From Primula veris (taxonomy: Eukaryota; Streptophyta; Magnoliopsida; Ericales; Primulaceae), in the NCBI GenBank assembly GCA_963682055.1, contig OY821748.1, forward strand, positions 30,158,661-30,222,660: a stretch of 64,000 bases of DNA, in the 5' to 3' direction. Made by a program: the position numbers and the translations under genes. Below the pieces are notes generated by a model that worked only from the letters and a program-made list of their open reading frames with translations, did not search any database and was not told the DNA's origin. Shown here piece by piece: positions 52,285 to 64,000 of this stretch; positions within the stretch are counted from its first letter, which is position 1; the number at the start of each line of letters is the position of its first letter.

Positions 52285-52298
52285 CTCTCTCTCTCTCT
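52285..52298 (+). promoter_or_regulatory. CT repeat, candidate DML transcription start region
   Basis: A (CT)n tract followed by ACAATTTGCTCACCGC, about 2.3 kb before the first DML coding exon. Pyrimidine-rich initiator tracts are common at plant transcription starts. If transcription begins here, the repeat array at 52409-54090 would lie in a 5' UTR intron. Speculative. Confidence 0.3.
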
Positions 52299-52408
52299 AC
52301 AATTTGCTCACCGCTTTATCTCGTAGCTTCTTACTCTAGTAAATTCTAAACTTTATTCATTTTATTTTTATAATTTTAAATTATCACCTTTTTTTTTATT
52401 GTCAATTT

Positions 52409-54090
52409 AAGCATTGACGTCTAATTAACCTTTTTGTTAAACTAATAATAGGTATTGAGTTTATTTTATACTAATTTGGTAGTGTTTTTTTTTTTATGCT
52501 ATAATTGTACATTGTATTCCAATTTGCAATTGTTAAACTAATAAATAGGTATTGAGCTTATTTTGTACCATGATTATGTTATTAAATTGTTGTGCATGTG
52601 CTTCTTAAATTTGCTACCTTTAATCGATTCAATTTTAAAGTATCAATTTTTATGTGAATTCAAGGTGAATTTAAGCATTGTCGTCTAATTTAACCTATTT
52701 GTTAAAGCGCTCTGTTACTCCAATTTGGTACCTATTTTTATACTATAATTTTAATCTCTACATTGTATTGGAATTGTTGAACTAATAATATGTATTTAAA
52801 TTATTTTGTACCATGATTATGTTATTGAATTGTTGTACATGTGATGTTTAAATTTAATATTTGTTTTTTTACTATAATTACAATGTTGAACTAATAATAG
52901 GTATTCAACTTATTTTGTATCATGATTGTGTTATTGAATTGTTGTGCACATGCTCCTTAAGTGTAAATTGTATTGCAATTCTTGAACTAACAATAGGTAT
53001 TCAACTTAGTTTATACCATGATTATGTTATTGAATTGCTGTGCATGTGCTCCTTATAATTGGTAGTTGTTTTTATACTATAATTGTACATTGTTTTGCAA
53101 TTGTTGAGCTAATAATAGGTATTGAACTTATTTTGTACCATGATTATGTTATTGATTTGTTGTGCATGCGCTCCTTAAATTTGGTACTTTAATCTATTCA
53201 ATTTTAAAATATCTGTTTTTTTGTGTGGAGTCGAGGTAAATTTAAGCATTGCCGTCTGGTTAAATTAAAGTTGTTTTGCTCCTCCAATTTGGTACTTATT
53301 TTTTATGCTATAATAATTGTACATTGTATAGCAATTGTTATTGAATTGTAGTGTGGACTGTGAGTATGATTTTATTTTTGTTCTTATTTCATTTATATCC
53401 CTAAATAAGTGTCCTGCTTCGAAAACTGTGATATTTAAGGATTTGGAACAATTTCACTTAAAATTCAACAAAAAATTATCAAAAAATTAAAAATAAAAAT
53501 ATACTGAAAAAGGAAAGCAGGACACTTATTTAGGGATGGAGGAGGTATTGAAGTTATTTTGTACCATGATTATGTTGTTGAATTGTTGTGCATGTGCTAT
53601 TTAAATTTGGTACTTTATACCATAACTATATATAATGAAAAAATTATGCAGGATTTCTTTTTCTGTGAATTTGAGGTGAATTTAAGCATTGTGGTCTGGT
53701 TAACCTTTTTGTTAAAGTAATTCTGCTACTCCAATTTGGTAATTATTTTTGTACTATGATTGTATATTGTTTTGCAATTGTTGAACTAATAATAGGTGTT
53801 GAACTTATTTTGTACCACAATTATGAATTGTTGTCAATGTGCTCGGTAAATTCGAAACTTTAACCAATTTAATTATAAAATATCACTTTTTGTGTGAATT
53901 TGAGTTGAATTTAAGCATTGCCGTCTGATTAACCTGATTGTTTAAGTTGTTCTGCTCATCCAATTTGATACTTATTTGTATACTATAATTGTACATTGTA
54001 TTGCAATTGTTTGAACTTATTTTGAACCATAATTATTTTATTGAATTGTTGTGCATGTGCTCCTTAAATTTGGTACTTTATACCATAACT
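52409..54090. repeat. Complex tandem array, sub-unit ~110 bp, unit ~230-290 bp
   Basis: Recurring blocks in fixed order: AAGCATTG-CGTCT (52409, 52673, 53243, 53684, 53913), GTTAAAG, CTCCAATTTGGTA, TACTATAATTGTACATTGTATTGC, AATAATAGGTATTGAACTTA, TTTTGTACCATGATTATG and GTTGTGCATGTGCTCCTTAA. Units differ in length by loss or gain of blocks. A Stowaway-like element sits inside at 53397-53545. The frames at 52861-53058 and 53989-54246 only read the repeat. Confidence 0.85.
53397..53545. mobile_element. Stowaway-like MITE inside the tandem array
   Basis: CCCTAAATAAGTGTCCTGCTT on the left (53400) is an inverted copy of AAGCAGGACACTTATTTAGG on the right; the right end continues GATGGAGGAGG before TA, a Stowaway-type end. 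The left CTCC end is lost. About 149 bp. Confidence 0.6.
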
Positions 54091-54595
54091 ATACATTCAA
54101 AAAAATATGTTGGAATTTTTGTTATGCTCCTTAAAATTTTCTATTTCTTAAATATTAATATGCTACCAACTGGATTTATGATAAATATAAGTGCTATTTT
54201 GTGTATGATATGCTATCACTCTTTAGAAGCCACTGCCGTTATTTGAAATGGTGTTTCCTGTGGTAGTTTTCTCGTTATAGTGACTCATTTAGTAAAATAA
54301 GCTGATGTTCGTCTAAAAGAGAGAAATCATTAGTGCTTAATTTTTAAGTACTAAGTAGTTCCCATGGCGTAGAACTCGGAATGTCTTTCTCTAGGTGTGA
54401 AAAATTCCTAGTCAGTGTTTGCGATGTTTATACGCCTTTACCGCTAGAATCTATTGAAGTTATAAACTAGGATATCACTATCCAACTTGGAGATCTTTTC
54501 ATGCTAAGAATAATTTACTTTTGGGTTATTACAATTTATTTTGCTCTTTACCCGATGCAGAGTCCTTTTCAGTTCGGTGGTGAAAACTAGAAAAG

Positions 54596-57500
54596 ATGAA
54601 ATTGCTGAACGACACAAGAAAAGAGTGTGAGTATGAAAAGATTTGGATACCAAAAACACCTTTAAAGTCCACTCCGCCAAGGTTAAAGTCTAAGGATGTA
54701 TCTGTTAGTACTAGTAGCTCAGCAATTCTGAATAACCCTTGTAAGTAATTCTTTTGGGTTGTTGATATTCTCACAGATTAAATTACGACTGTAGCATCCA
54801 ATTTAAAGTGCCTGTCTGATACCATTATTCTCCATTACAATTATTGGAAAATAACTTTGCTCTCCTCTAGTGTTGATCTTCTTTTCTTTCTTTGTTCTTG
54901 TGTTGTCTTACATGTAGATAATGGGCTAATCCAAAGGGATGGAGAAGAAGCGACGAAAACCAAACGCAAAGGTAAAAAGAAGAAAAGATATCGCCCTAAA
55001 GTGGTAAAAAGAATAAAAATATGGAGAAGTCCTGAAACGAAAACCCCAAATCCATCAACTCCGAAACCACATACTCCAAAACCTCCTAATCGTGGTAACT
55101 CAAGAAAAAGCTTACATAATAAGAGTGCCATTCTTAAATCCTCAGATGAAGCCTCTGAGCATGCATGCATTGATTCTTGTCAAGTACTCGATCCAAGTCC
55201 CGAGATTCCTCGTTGTGTAATCACAAACCCCATCAGTTCGGCAATTTTATCAAGGAATTTTGATATAAATAATATACAAGAAAATGGCCTAGGAGTCTTG
55301 GATCCACCTGTTGAGGAATACACTGATAAGAGTTTAGGTGATCTGAAACCCGAAGTTGAATCCAAACCATGTAGGCGAGCTCTAAGTTTTAGTTTGTCAT
55401 TTGAAAATGATGGGGGTGAAAACAGAGGAGATGTTGATGGTAAATTCTCTAGTGACACATTGCAGAGAGGCGAAAACAGCTCAGGAGTAATAGTTTACCA
55501 TAGAAAAAGATTCAACTTTGGACGTAGTTCAGGTAATAGCACCCGCCAGAGAGGTGGAGACAGCTCGGGGCTGTTGGTTTACCAACGAAAAAAGTTCAAG
55601 TTAGGAGGATGCAACCTAATGAATTGCAGAAAGTTTGGACCTGATTTTCCCAAGCTGTTGAGGAAAAGAAGGACGGAAAGGCCGAGGTCCTTTATAATTT
55701 TCCTAAATTCATGGCTGGCTGTGAGGAGTCAAAGTGGGAATACTATAAATAACAGCCTAAACTCCATTATTGGTGCAAAAGACACAAACTTAAACATTGT
55801 GAAGAAAGGACGGACCAGGGGAAGGAAAAAGAGAGTGTTTCCAGCTTTGACCTCCGTTAGCTTAGTAGGTTTCGAAGAAGGCAGTTTGCCAAAATGTGAG
55901 GAACTACTTGAAACTTCAAAATCTTCTTCAATTATTCCTGTAGCACAAAGATGTGTCCCACCACTACCATCATCATCATCCACCATTCCAAGGGTAAGAA
56001 CTATTACTGCATCCCAGCCTAAGTACTGCGGAGCTTTGATTCCCCATACCGGCCCGCCACAAAAAAAGCTCAGAATTCTGGAGGATGTTATTAAGAAATT
56101 ACAGCGTTTTCATATTGATGATTTAAAGAAGCGACCAGGTCCCAAGAAAAAATATAAATCTGGTGTTGGAGACAAATCGAGTGAGCTAGTCTTATATAAG
56201 TCCAAGAAACTTATGCCCAAAGTGGTTATTGACCATAAAACTGAGCGAGAATGGAATCTGCTGTTGCAAGCTTTTCGTGGTGGTGCTGAAGAAAAAAGAA
56301 ACCAGGATAGCGATAAATATTGGGAGGAAGAGAGGCGTGCTATGCGTGTTCGATTGCTTACCTTCCTTGCGCTTATGCATATAATTCAAGGTACAAAAAT
56401 TTGTAGTCTTCTGGGTGCTTTTAGCTTAAGTTTAAATAATTGAATTTCTGGAGAGAGATAAGGAAACACCAGACATAGGAAAAAGCTTATTAAGATGTTC
56501 TGCCTCTCCAATAAACAAGAAAAAAACACTACTGCAAATAAGTGTTCAAAAGTATTTTAAAATAATATCGCTGGACATCTCTTCATTATTAAAACGCTTT
56601 TCGTGCTTTCAGCTACCAGTTGTCATAAATAACTAGTCAAACAAGGCATCTTTATAAAAGTTCTGGTATTCAATTTTCTGAAAGTTAGTCGTTACGTTTA
56701 TAATTTTGATGGAATCTGGGTTAAAGTTTCACCTCCATACGGAATCCTAGTGTCAATTTATCTCTTCTTGCCTTTTTTTAATTGATCTTCTACACAGGTG
56801 ACATATTGAAACTTTTTTCAGTCTGCACTAAATGTGGTGTTTGCTTGAAAAAGAGTTAAGCTCTATAAGTGTTTTTTTTATATCAAATTGAGTTCATCTC
56901 TTTATTTGATATGTGCATATATTTTTTTAATGGAGCCTGCCAATGTTTCTTTTTATTATCAGTTCTTAGGAATTAAGTAATTGTTTGTTTAGAAAACGGG
57001 ATCAATCAATGTAAACATTACGAATGGTGACAATTATAAGTTCAAACAGTGTCTTCTTTCCTGGGTCATGAAAGTGCCACTTAAGTTTTTATTTCCAGAT
57101 AAGTGTAAAAGCTGAGCCAAAGATAAAAGTAGGAAGATAGAAAGTGAGAAAAGTTTGTATCCCTGTCATTTATGAATCTAATTAGAATTTATCTTACTTG
57201 CCCAGGGGATAGACGTTTCACAGAGTGGAAGGGCTCGGTGGTTGACTCGGTGGTCGGTGTTTTCTTGACTCAAAATGTTTCAGACCACCTGTCAAGGTAC
57301 CATTGAGTTCAGAAGTGCATGCGTTATTTTATTTTATTTCCTGTATTTGTTTTAAGAATTTAAAACCTTACTGATCGAGACTTTTAATACCAGGTCTTTG
57401 AAAACCAAAGCTAAATTCCAACTTTACTTAATCTAAATGTGTAGTTTCTGTATTCTGAAGCCTCCTAATAATCTTTAAGTTTTTCCCTTGTCGTTTGCTT

Positions 57501-60500
57501 TATATCTCTTTTTGCTCGGACATATTCTAGGAAAATTCCAAGAATGATACTTGTGTGTTTTAGGTATTTCTTTTAACATTATCTTTTGGAAAAACTCACA
57601 AGGTAGGTATCCTTCTAAAGAATAGACATGAGAAACTTTTATCTTTTGAGATTTTGCAATGTATTATATTCATATGCTAATTGTTTCTTCCGCAGTTCTG
57701 CCTTCATGTCTCTTGCCTCGAGATTTCCCCTTAAGCCTAAAAATGAAGTTGCATGTGTGATCTGTCGTCCTGCTGATACACTTCCAACAGTTGAAGAAGT
57801 GGAACCAGAAAATGGTGATTTGTCCAGAAGTCATCACCACTTAGAGAGTGAAAATGTCGTGCAAATGGGATCTCCTTCCGTAACAATTGCTAGCAGCTCC
57901 TCCAAGAAGAATCAAGAGCAACAAGTTCACTGGGATGAGCTGAGGAGGACTTACGGTGGTGGTAAGAGAGACACCACGGGTAGATATGCAGACTCCGTTG
58001 ACTGGGAGGCAGTTAGGGTGGCACCTCCTGAAGAAGTTTCCAGTGCTATCAGGATTAGAGGCCAACACGTCATTATTGGGGAAAAAATTCAGGTAGATGA
58101 CTTTGTAAATTAATCTAGGATTTGGATGAAATGATCATTTTTGACTGTTTGTACAATGTTTTTCCAGCTCTTTCTTAACCGGATTCTGAAAGACCATGGG
58201 AGTTTGGACATGGAGTGGCTGAGAAATGTTCCACCAGATAAAGCCAAGTTACGTGAATGTTATTTCTAGTTTTACTACCTCTTAGGACAATATTATAACG
58301 GGATGTGTTATGTTGTGACTTTATGTATTGACATGTCCCATTTTGTCCGCATGTTCGTCTAGGGAGTACTTATTGAGCTTTTATGGTCTGGGACTCAAAA
58401 GTGTGGAGTGCATAAGGTTACTGTGCTTGCGTCACCACGCCTTTCCGGTAAGATCAGAAAGTGGCATGAAATGGTCGTTCTTTCAGCTAAAGCTAAGTAA
58501 TTCTAACTACTAGGTAACACCAATTTTTTATGTATTTTCAAGGTTGATATAAACGTAGCACGAGTGGCGGTACGTCTAGGATGGGTCCCGTTAGAAAAAC
58601 TTCCCGGTGGACTTGAGTTCCATCTTTTAGAAGAGTAAGCGTAATGACACCAACCTATTAATCTGAATTATGATTTTTCAGCCAGGCTGACATGATTATG
58701 CTTCAGGTACCCAATTGCAGATGCTGTTCAAGTGTATCTATGGCCCCGCTTATGCACTCTTGACCAGAATACGCTGTAATGTTTATTTTGCGACGCTTAT
58801 TACTTATTTTTGTAATTTATACCATTTATAGTGTAGAGTTATGTCTTTTGGTTATGGTATTTCAGCTGATATAAAGTACTTAACGCAGGTATGAGCTTCA
58901 CTACCAAATGATCACATTTGGAAAAGTACGTTCATTTTCTCTTAGTCTTTTAGTTCAGTTTACATTCCTCTGGTCCATTGTCACAGGTGATAAACTGATT
59001 ATCATGTTTCAACAGATCTTTTGTAAGAAAAGGAAGCCGAGCTGTGCAACTTGCCCTATGAGAGAGGACTGCAAACATCGTGCCAGTCAACTTGCTAGGT
59101 TTAAATAAACACCTCCTTTCACCACTCCCCTCTCTTCCCAATCTGTTTGATAGTAGCTTCTGCATTAATTTTTGTAATCTTACCATATTTTAGTTGCTAA
59201 AACTAAGCTTTATCCTTTTACGGAAAAGGTTTGTAGCATCTGCTTACAGTTGAGTGTTATCGAGGAAAATAGAAACTTAATTATTGTTTACATTCAGGAT
59301 TGAAGGAGATTGGACCAATTAGCCAGATAATATGCCATTAGTCTTTCTCTGAAAACTCGTAGCTTTTTCTTAGCACTACTTGTAATAGGGATTTGCCCAT
59401 GCAAGGCACAGAGAAACGTAAGAGTGTTTAAGACTTTTAATACAGTAAAATTATAATATGTTGCATAATACAATTTCCTAATGCATATATGTGTTTTTGT
59501 GATACCTGAGTACATTAACTCCCTCAACGAATTCAGGTGTTGTGCTCTGCTGATTGTTTTAAATAGGAGACACATTAAATTTATCTATAATGAAGAAAAA
59601 TATCTCTGTATAATAACTACTCCCTCCGTCCCAAAATATTGTGGCACTATATATCTACGTGCAACTTTGACCGGCAAATATCTTGTGCTTAAATTGTCGA
59701 AATATAAAATTTTAAAATTTGTTCATATAGTTTAACATTTGAACTGTGTCATTAGTAATTTGTCGGCCAAAGTTGCACGTAGATACATAGAGCCCTAATA
59801 TTTTGGGACGGAGGGAGTAAGATTTATAACTATGGTCAACAGAGCACATAATATATCGGAATTTGATGTTAGAGAAAATGGTTAAAATATATTTAGAGTC
59901 TTTAAAATAACATGGGTAAAAATAAAAGATTAAAAAGGTGCATATACTACTCATCTTGTGTTAACTTTTTATTCATGGCTGAGCACATTTGGGGTGATAC
60001 TAAGAAAGATAAGTTTTACATTAGCTAAGAAAACATAGTTAGTTCTGTTTTTCGAGAAGTTAAGTGTTATATGAAACTGTTGATACTTATTGTCTATATT
60101 TTTTTTGTTATTGATCACTTTTGAGAAAAATGGAGTACTTGCTGTTAGTATCGAACCTGAAACATTGGAACTGAAGGGACCAAGTAGAGTTTTATAGGAA
60201 CTTTTAGTGTTACTATGCGGCCTGGTGACTCAAGATACGGGAGCAGATTTGACAATGTCACCACTTATTTGCTTATTAGATTATGAGACATGGGAATCGA
60301 TAAAGCGAAAACTTTCCTAAGCATTATCTAGTAAAGTTTTTACCACATTGACATACACTTTCTTTCATCAGATTGTGAATACTTCAAGAACTGCTTTCAA
60401 GTTGATTTATTATTTATTACTTAAAAATGTTCTTTTTTTTTTCAAATTATATTAGTACTGGGTTACTGCTTTTTCTAAAATTGAAGGTCATGTTTCTTGC

Positions 60501-63142
60501 TTTAAATTATACTTGCTTTCTGATTGGTTTGAAGACTAATTTTTAAATTTAACTTCTTTGAGTATAAATTCATGAGTTCCTGTAAAAATATTAGAACTCA
60601 CGTAAATCCTACAATATGAAACATATTAGCATTACTGACTTTTGAATGCAGTTCCAGGCTCTCTCTTCCAATGACAGAGAAGAAAAGCGCATCGAGCGAG
60701 ATTATTTCGATTGCGGATGTTGAAGATTCACCGGTGTTTAATGCAACCACAACAGACTCTCCCCCTTCAAGTTACGGAAAAAATGATCCCCAACAGTTTT
60801 TGGTTGAACTTCCGCCATCCCCAGTTCACGTATCTAATAACGGCATTGATAGAGATATTGAAGATTGGTATGGTCAAATTGAGGAAGAGGATCATAATCT
60901 CCATGCTGATGAGGATGAGGATGAGGATGAGGATGGGGATGTGGATATGAATGTGGTAATATTTCCTACCTTTAAACTTGGTACCGAAGAGAAAATTGAG
61001 AATGAAGATGATATGCCTATTATTAAACTTGGTACCGAAGAGTTGGAAAAAAGATTTCGAGAGGCTATGCATAAAAGTGATATTGTTGTTGCGGAGGAGG
61101 ATGTATCAAAAGCACTCGTAGCTTTGACTTCTGAACCATCTCCGATCCCTGCGCCCAAGTTGAAAAATGTTGGTCGTTTAAAAACCATCCACCACGTGTA
61201 TGTTATTCTTCCCTACACATAAGTTTTTTTTTTCATTTGCAAAATAATTTATTTAAAATATAACATATCGTGAAACCTGGTTGAATTCTGGTTTCATCTG
61301 AATTCCAAGGGTAAACTGGTGCTCACATTTCTTATCTCACCACTTCTAAGAAACTAATTAGGTGATAACTAGACACTAATCAAATGCATGGAAAAGAAAT
61401 CAATATAAGTAAGAGATCGAGCAAAAAGTTGTTTTTATTTTCTGTGTTGGTGTTCGTGCGTTTTTTTTTTTTTTGCCAACGAACTGGAAGTTATTAGTTT
61501 TATGACAAAAGACTAGGCAGATGACATTGTTGGTTACACTGTGAAGTAAAGAACCAGAAGTTGGAGAATATTAAATACGAAAAAAGGCCTTCTAGAAAAG
61601 GACAGGTTCTTTATCGAGGCAAAAACACTGTTCTTACTAGGTGTATTTGTTAATACCCTAAATGTCTTATAGTGTGAAACTCACTACGTTATTAATTCTT
61701 ATACATGTAGTTGTTTATAGGGTCACTGATTTCTTGTGTTCTCTTGTGTTCTGCTTCAGGTACGAGCTTCCCGACAATCATCCAATTTTAGCTGAGGTAA
61801 GTCACGTCAGAATGAACTTCTTTTGTATGTTAGGTTGCGGTTGATAACAAATGTTAAATGCAGGTGGAAAAGCGAGAAGCGGATGACCCGTCTCCTTATC
61901 TGCTCGTTGTTTGGGCGTCGAGTAATACGAATGACCAGAATTCTAAAACAGTTCTTGGAACATTAATGGTAACGTTACTTTCTGATGTTTGTTCTTTTTG
62001 TGCTTTCAATCACTTTTTTATTTACTCGTTACTTTGATTTTTATTCTAATACTACTGTATGAAATTAATACGTGTCACCGCCTAGATACCATGTCGGACA
62101 GCGAATGGGGGAAGTTTTCCGCTAAATGGGACATACTTTCAAGTCAATGAGGTACATGGTCAATATAATTTATTTTCTGATAGAAGTACGTTGTCGGACT
62201 AAGTGTAAATTCTTATATTTATTAGGTTTTCGCTGACTATGAATCTGCGGAACACCCTCTACAAGTTCCTCGAGAATGGCTATGGAATTTGAGAAGACGT
62301 TTTGTGTACTGTGGAAGTAGTGCATCAACAATATTTACAGGTAAATGGTTTTGCATCTCGAGACCTCTTATTTTGTAATCTGAACAAAATATTTAAGAAA
62401 TTAACCACCTAGTAATTTTGTTTTCTTAATCAGCTATCTCAATTGAGGAAATTCAGCATTGCTTCTGGCGAGGTACGAATGATATATAATCACTCTTTGC
62501 GTAAAAGTCAAAATGAACTATTTAATTAATAATTTTTTTATCTAATAGAAGATCGCCACGCTATTCATTTATCATCTTTGAGTTAGAGCTTGGGACTTAT
62601 TGGCTCCTACCAGGGGGAAGCTAAGTGGGGACGATCGGGTGCCACGGCACCCCCCATAATTTTAGAAATCCCAAGTGACGCAATTTTTTTTTAGTACAAT
62701 TTCTTTGTAGGTGTAGATTTGGCACCCCCATAAAAATATGTTACTTGTACATATATTTTGGCACCCCCCATTTACACATCCTGGCTTCGCCCTCCTACAG
62801 AACTTGTTTAAGATTTCGGAAAGCTCCAACAAGCCTGTTTATGAGAGTATGAAAAAGCTCATTTTTTATGCATATTGAAAAAAGAAGCAAATTATTTAAA
62901 ACAATAATAAAATAATGATCTTTATTAAATGTTTTCAGAATATCTCAAGGAAAAGAATGAAAATGCAATCTCGTATATTATGTGTTAAAAACCAAATCAA
63001 ATTGAAGTGGTATGAAATTGCAGGGTGCATTTGTGTTAGGGCATTCAATAGAAGAACAAGAGCACCAGTTGAACTGCCCCATAAGTTTCATCAGTTTACA
63101 GGGTCGAAATCTGATAAAAGAAAACATACCGAAGATGTTTAG
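54596..63142 (+). CDS. DML: DEMETER/ROS1-like 5-methylcytosine DNA glycosylase
   Basis: A nuclear enzyme that excises 5-methylcytosine and starts base-excision DNA demethylation. Seventeen coding exons: 54596-54740, 54918-56390, 57206-57296, 57696-58092, 58168-58247, 58363-58447, 58543-58634, 58707-58775, 58889-58925, 59016-59098, 60652-61197, 61760-61796, 61864-61968, 62086-62151, 62226-62340, 62434-62472, 63024-63142; 3,579 nt, 1192 residues, all phases fit. An in-frame TGA lies 15 bases before the ATG. N-terminal WIPKTP motif and Lys-rich KRKGKKKKRYRPK (about 60-75); glycosylase from WKGSVVDSVVGVFLTQNVSD; helix-hairpin-helix LSFYGLGLKSVEC with catalytic Lys741; catalytic Asp759 in VDINVARVAVRL; 4Fe-4S Cys826, 833, 836, 842 (CX6CX2CX5C); C-terminal RRM-like domain (FADYESAEHPLQVPREWLW). 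The linker between glycosylase halves is short and the first half of the permuted CXXC unit is missing. Family is firm; activity is inferred. Confidence 0.93.
59620..59817. mobile_element. Stowaway MITE in DML intron 10
   Basis: CTCCCTCCGTCCCAAAATAT on the left and ATATTTTGGGACGGAGGGAG on the right are near-perfect inverted repeats, with TA at 59618-59619 and 59818-59819. The inner arms continue pairing (CTACGTGCAACTTTGACCGG against CGGCCAAAGTTGCACGTAG). It is 198 bp long. Well-preserved ends suggest it is the youngest Stowaway here. Confidence 0.95.
62611..62790. mobile_element. Small hAT-like MITE in DML intron 16
   Basis: The left CAGGGGGAAGCTAAG and right CCTGGCTTCGC ends are imperfect inverted repeats of the CAGGGGCGGAGCC type. 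Flanks GCTCCTAC (62603-62610) and CCTCCTAC (62791-62798) form an 8-bp repeat with one mismatch. The interior has GGCACCCCCCATAATTTTAG and GGCACCCCCCATTTACAC. 180 bp. Confidence 0.55.
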
Positions 63143-63966
63143 TGCGTTTCTGTGTACCTGATGATGAAAATGTCATTATTGGTAGTTTGTTGTAGAGGTC
63201 AACTCCTTTGTACAGTGATGCCAATGGTAGAAGAAACTAATTTATTCATTTAATACTCTAGTATTTATGCTTTAGCTATAGCCAGCCAGGCACAATTTTG
63301 TTAACTAGTATTACGTTGTGAAGGTTCGTTCAGAGATATTCCTAGACGTGTTTACATGAAAAAGTGAATTTCTATTATCATTTTATTTGTAAATTGAACT
63401 CAAGTAGGTTCTCTTGAATTAAAGTCGAAAGTAGCTTTTTCTTGGTTCCCCACAATTAGTTTGATGTTAGCTTTTTTTACCTATTGAAATGAGCTTTTTC
63501 TTGTTTGTTGTTAATTTTTTCCCTTAGCTGTGTTGCATTATGTTGGCTTACGCATAAATTAAAGTAGGTGTGGGGAAAGTCGAACTCAGAAGTACAATAT
63601 CCACACAAGTAAGAATCGGAAACTGTAGGGATAATTTCTGTTTGCATGTATAAATTATATGTTTTTTTTCTCAGAAAACATATCAAACATATTGATGTCA
63701 CGTAACAGCAAAAAGTATATATGATGCATAATGATACAAATCTGTCTTTTACACGATAATGCACTCAGCCAAACAGTGAAACCCATCTTCTCTCTCCCTG
63801 TTTTCTATTTCGCTCTCTCCCTCCAATTCAAAAAAAATAACAACCCAAATAAAATTACATATTATTTTGATTACATTTTAGAGTTTGTCGTAGGATATTA
63901 TTGGTCAGACCTTACTCTATTGGGCCTATCTTGGAATTTCTTAGCATATGTAACTCTACCCTCTAT
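63143..63966. other. 3' region of DML and spacer
   Basis: It follows the DML stop at 63140-63142 and is expected to hold the 3' UTR. No second gene is visible; the frames at 63477-63973 lack family resemblance. Confidence 0.45.
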
Positions 63967-63976
63967 TATATAAATA
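63967..63976 (+). promoter_or_regulatory. TATA-like box at the window edge
   Basis: TATATAAATA followed by GGATCAGAGGTCTC is a good plant TATA-box match, 24 bases before the window ends. It could belong to a gene or LTR starting just beyond position 64000. Confidence 0.35.
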
Positions 63977-64000
63977 GGATCAGAGGTCTCTTGATGTATG

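Noticed and set aside
54857..54917. In-frame upstream ATG at 54857 as the DML start
   Set aside because: The 20 codons before 54918 are hydrophobic and unlike the family; exon 1 at 54596-54740 supplies the expected WIPKTP motif and splices in phase.

Overview
This window looks like nuclear DNA of a flowering plant, most likely a eudicot. It is AT-rich, its genes have many introns with GT-AG borders, and it carries plant-type transposons: a Copia LTR element, a small TRIM-type LTR element, hAT, PIF/Harbinger and Stowaway elements. A placement in Caryophyllales/Amaranthaceae is only a guess. I see three host protein-coding genes and one large retrotransposon; much of the rest is repeat-derived or unrecognised spacer.

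Layout. Positions 1-9,700 hold a 20-bp minisatellite, T-rich DNA, a hAT element with a perfect 8-bp target duplication (3990-5041), a large foldback (5154-5482) and a Stowaway MITE. Ribosomal protein eL38 lies on the minus strand (9787-12724) and has three coding exons, the first containing only the ATG. From 13 to 28 kb there is a PIF/Harbinger element (15118-16011), a possible LTR remnant, a promoter-plus-exon-like GC island (20.8-21.2 kb), a tRNA-like sequence and two more minisatellite arrays. A Copia retrotransposon with 1.32-kb LTRs and a TTTAT target duplication occupies 27909-35751; its open frame is broken by one stop and two frameshifts. A non-autonomous hAT element is at 37227-38122.

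The right half holds two plus-strand genes. An ASCH-domain protein (38657-48776, 11 coding exons, 394 residues by my splicing) has a TRIM element and Stowaway copies in its introns. A DEMETER/ROS1-like 5-methylcytosine DNA glycosylase (54596-63142, 17 coding exons, 1192 residues) keeps the catalytic Lys and Asp and the four iron-sulfur Cys. It lacks the Cys-rich first half of the family's permuted CXXC unit.

The three host genes do not form a pathway. eL38 belongs to the ribosome, the ASCH protein is a putative RNA-binding protein, and the DML protein removes DNA methylation. The most interesting context is the DML upstream region (49.3-54.1 kb). It contains two inverted copies of one hAT-like element, a three-copy ~205-bp tandem repeat and a longer ~110-290-bp tandem array, all between the ASCH gene and the first DML coding exon. 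That arrangement recalls the transposon-linked methylation sensor known at Arabidopsis ROS1, but no function is shown here.

All exon structures were worked out by eye from homology, reading frame and splice signals.
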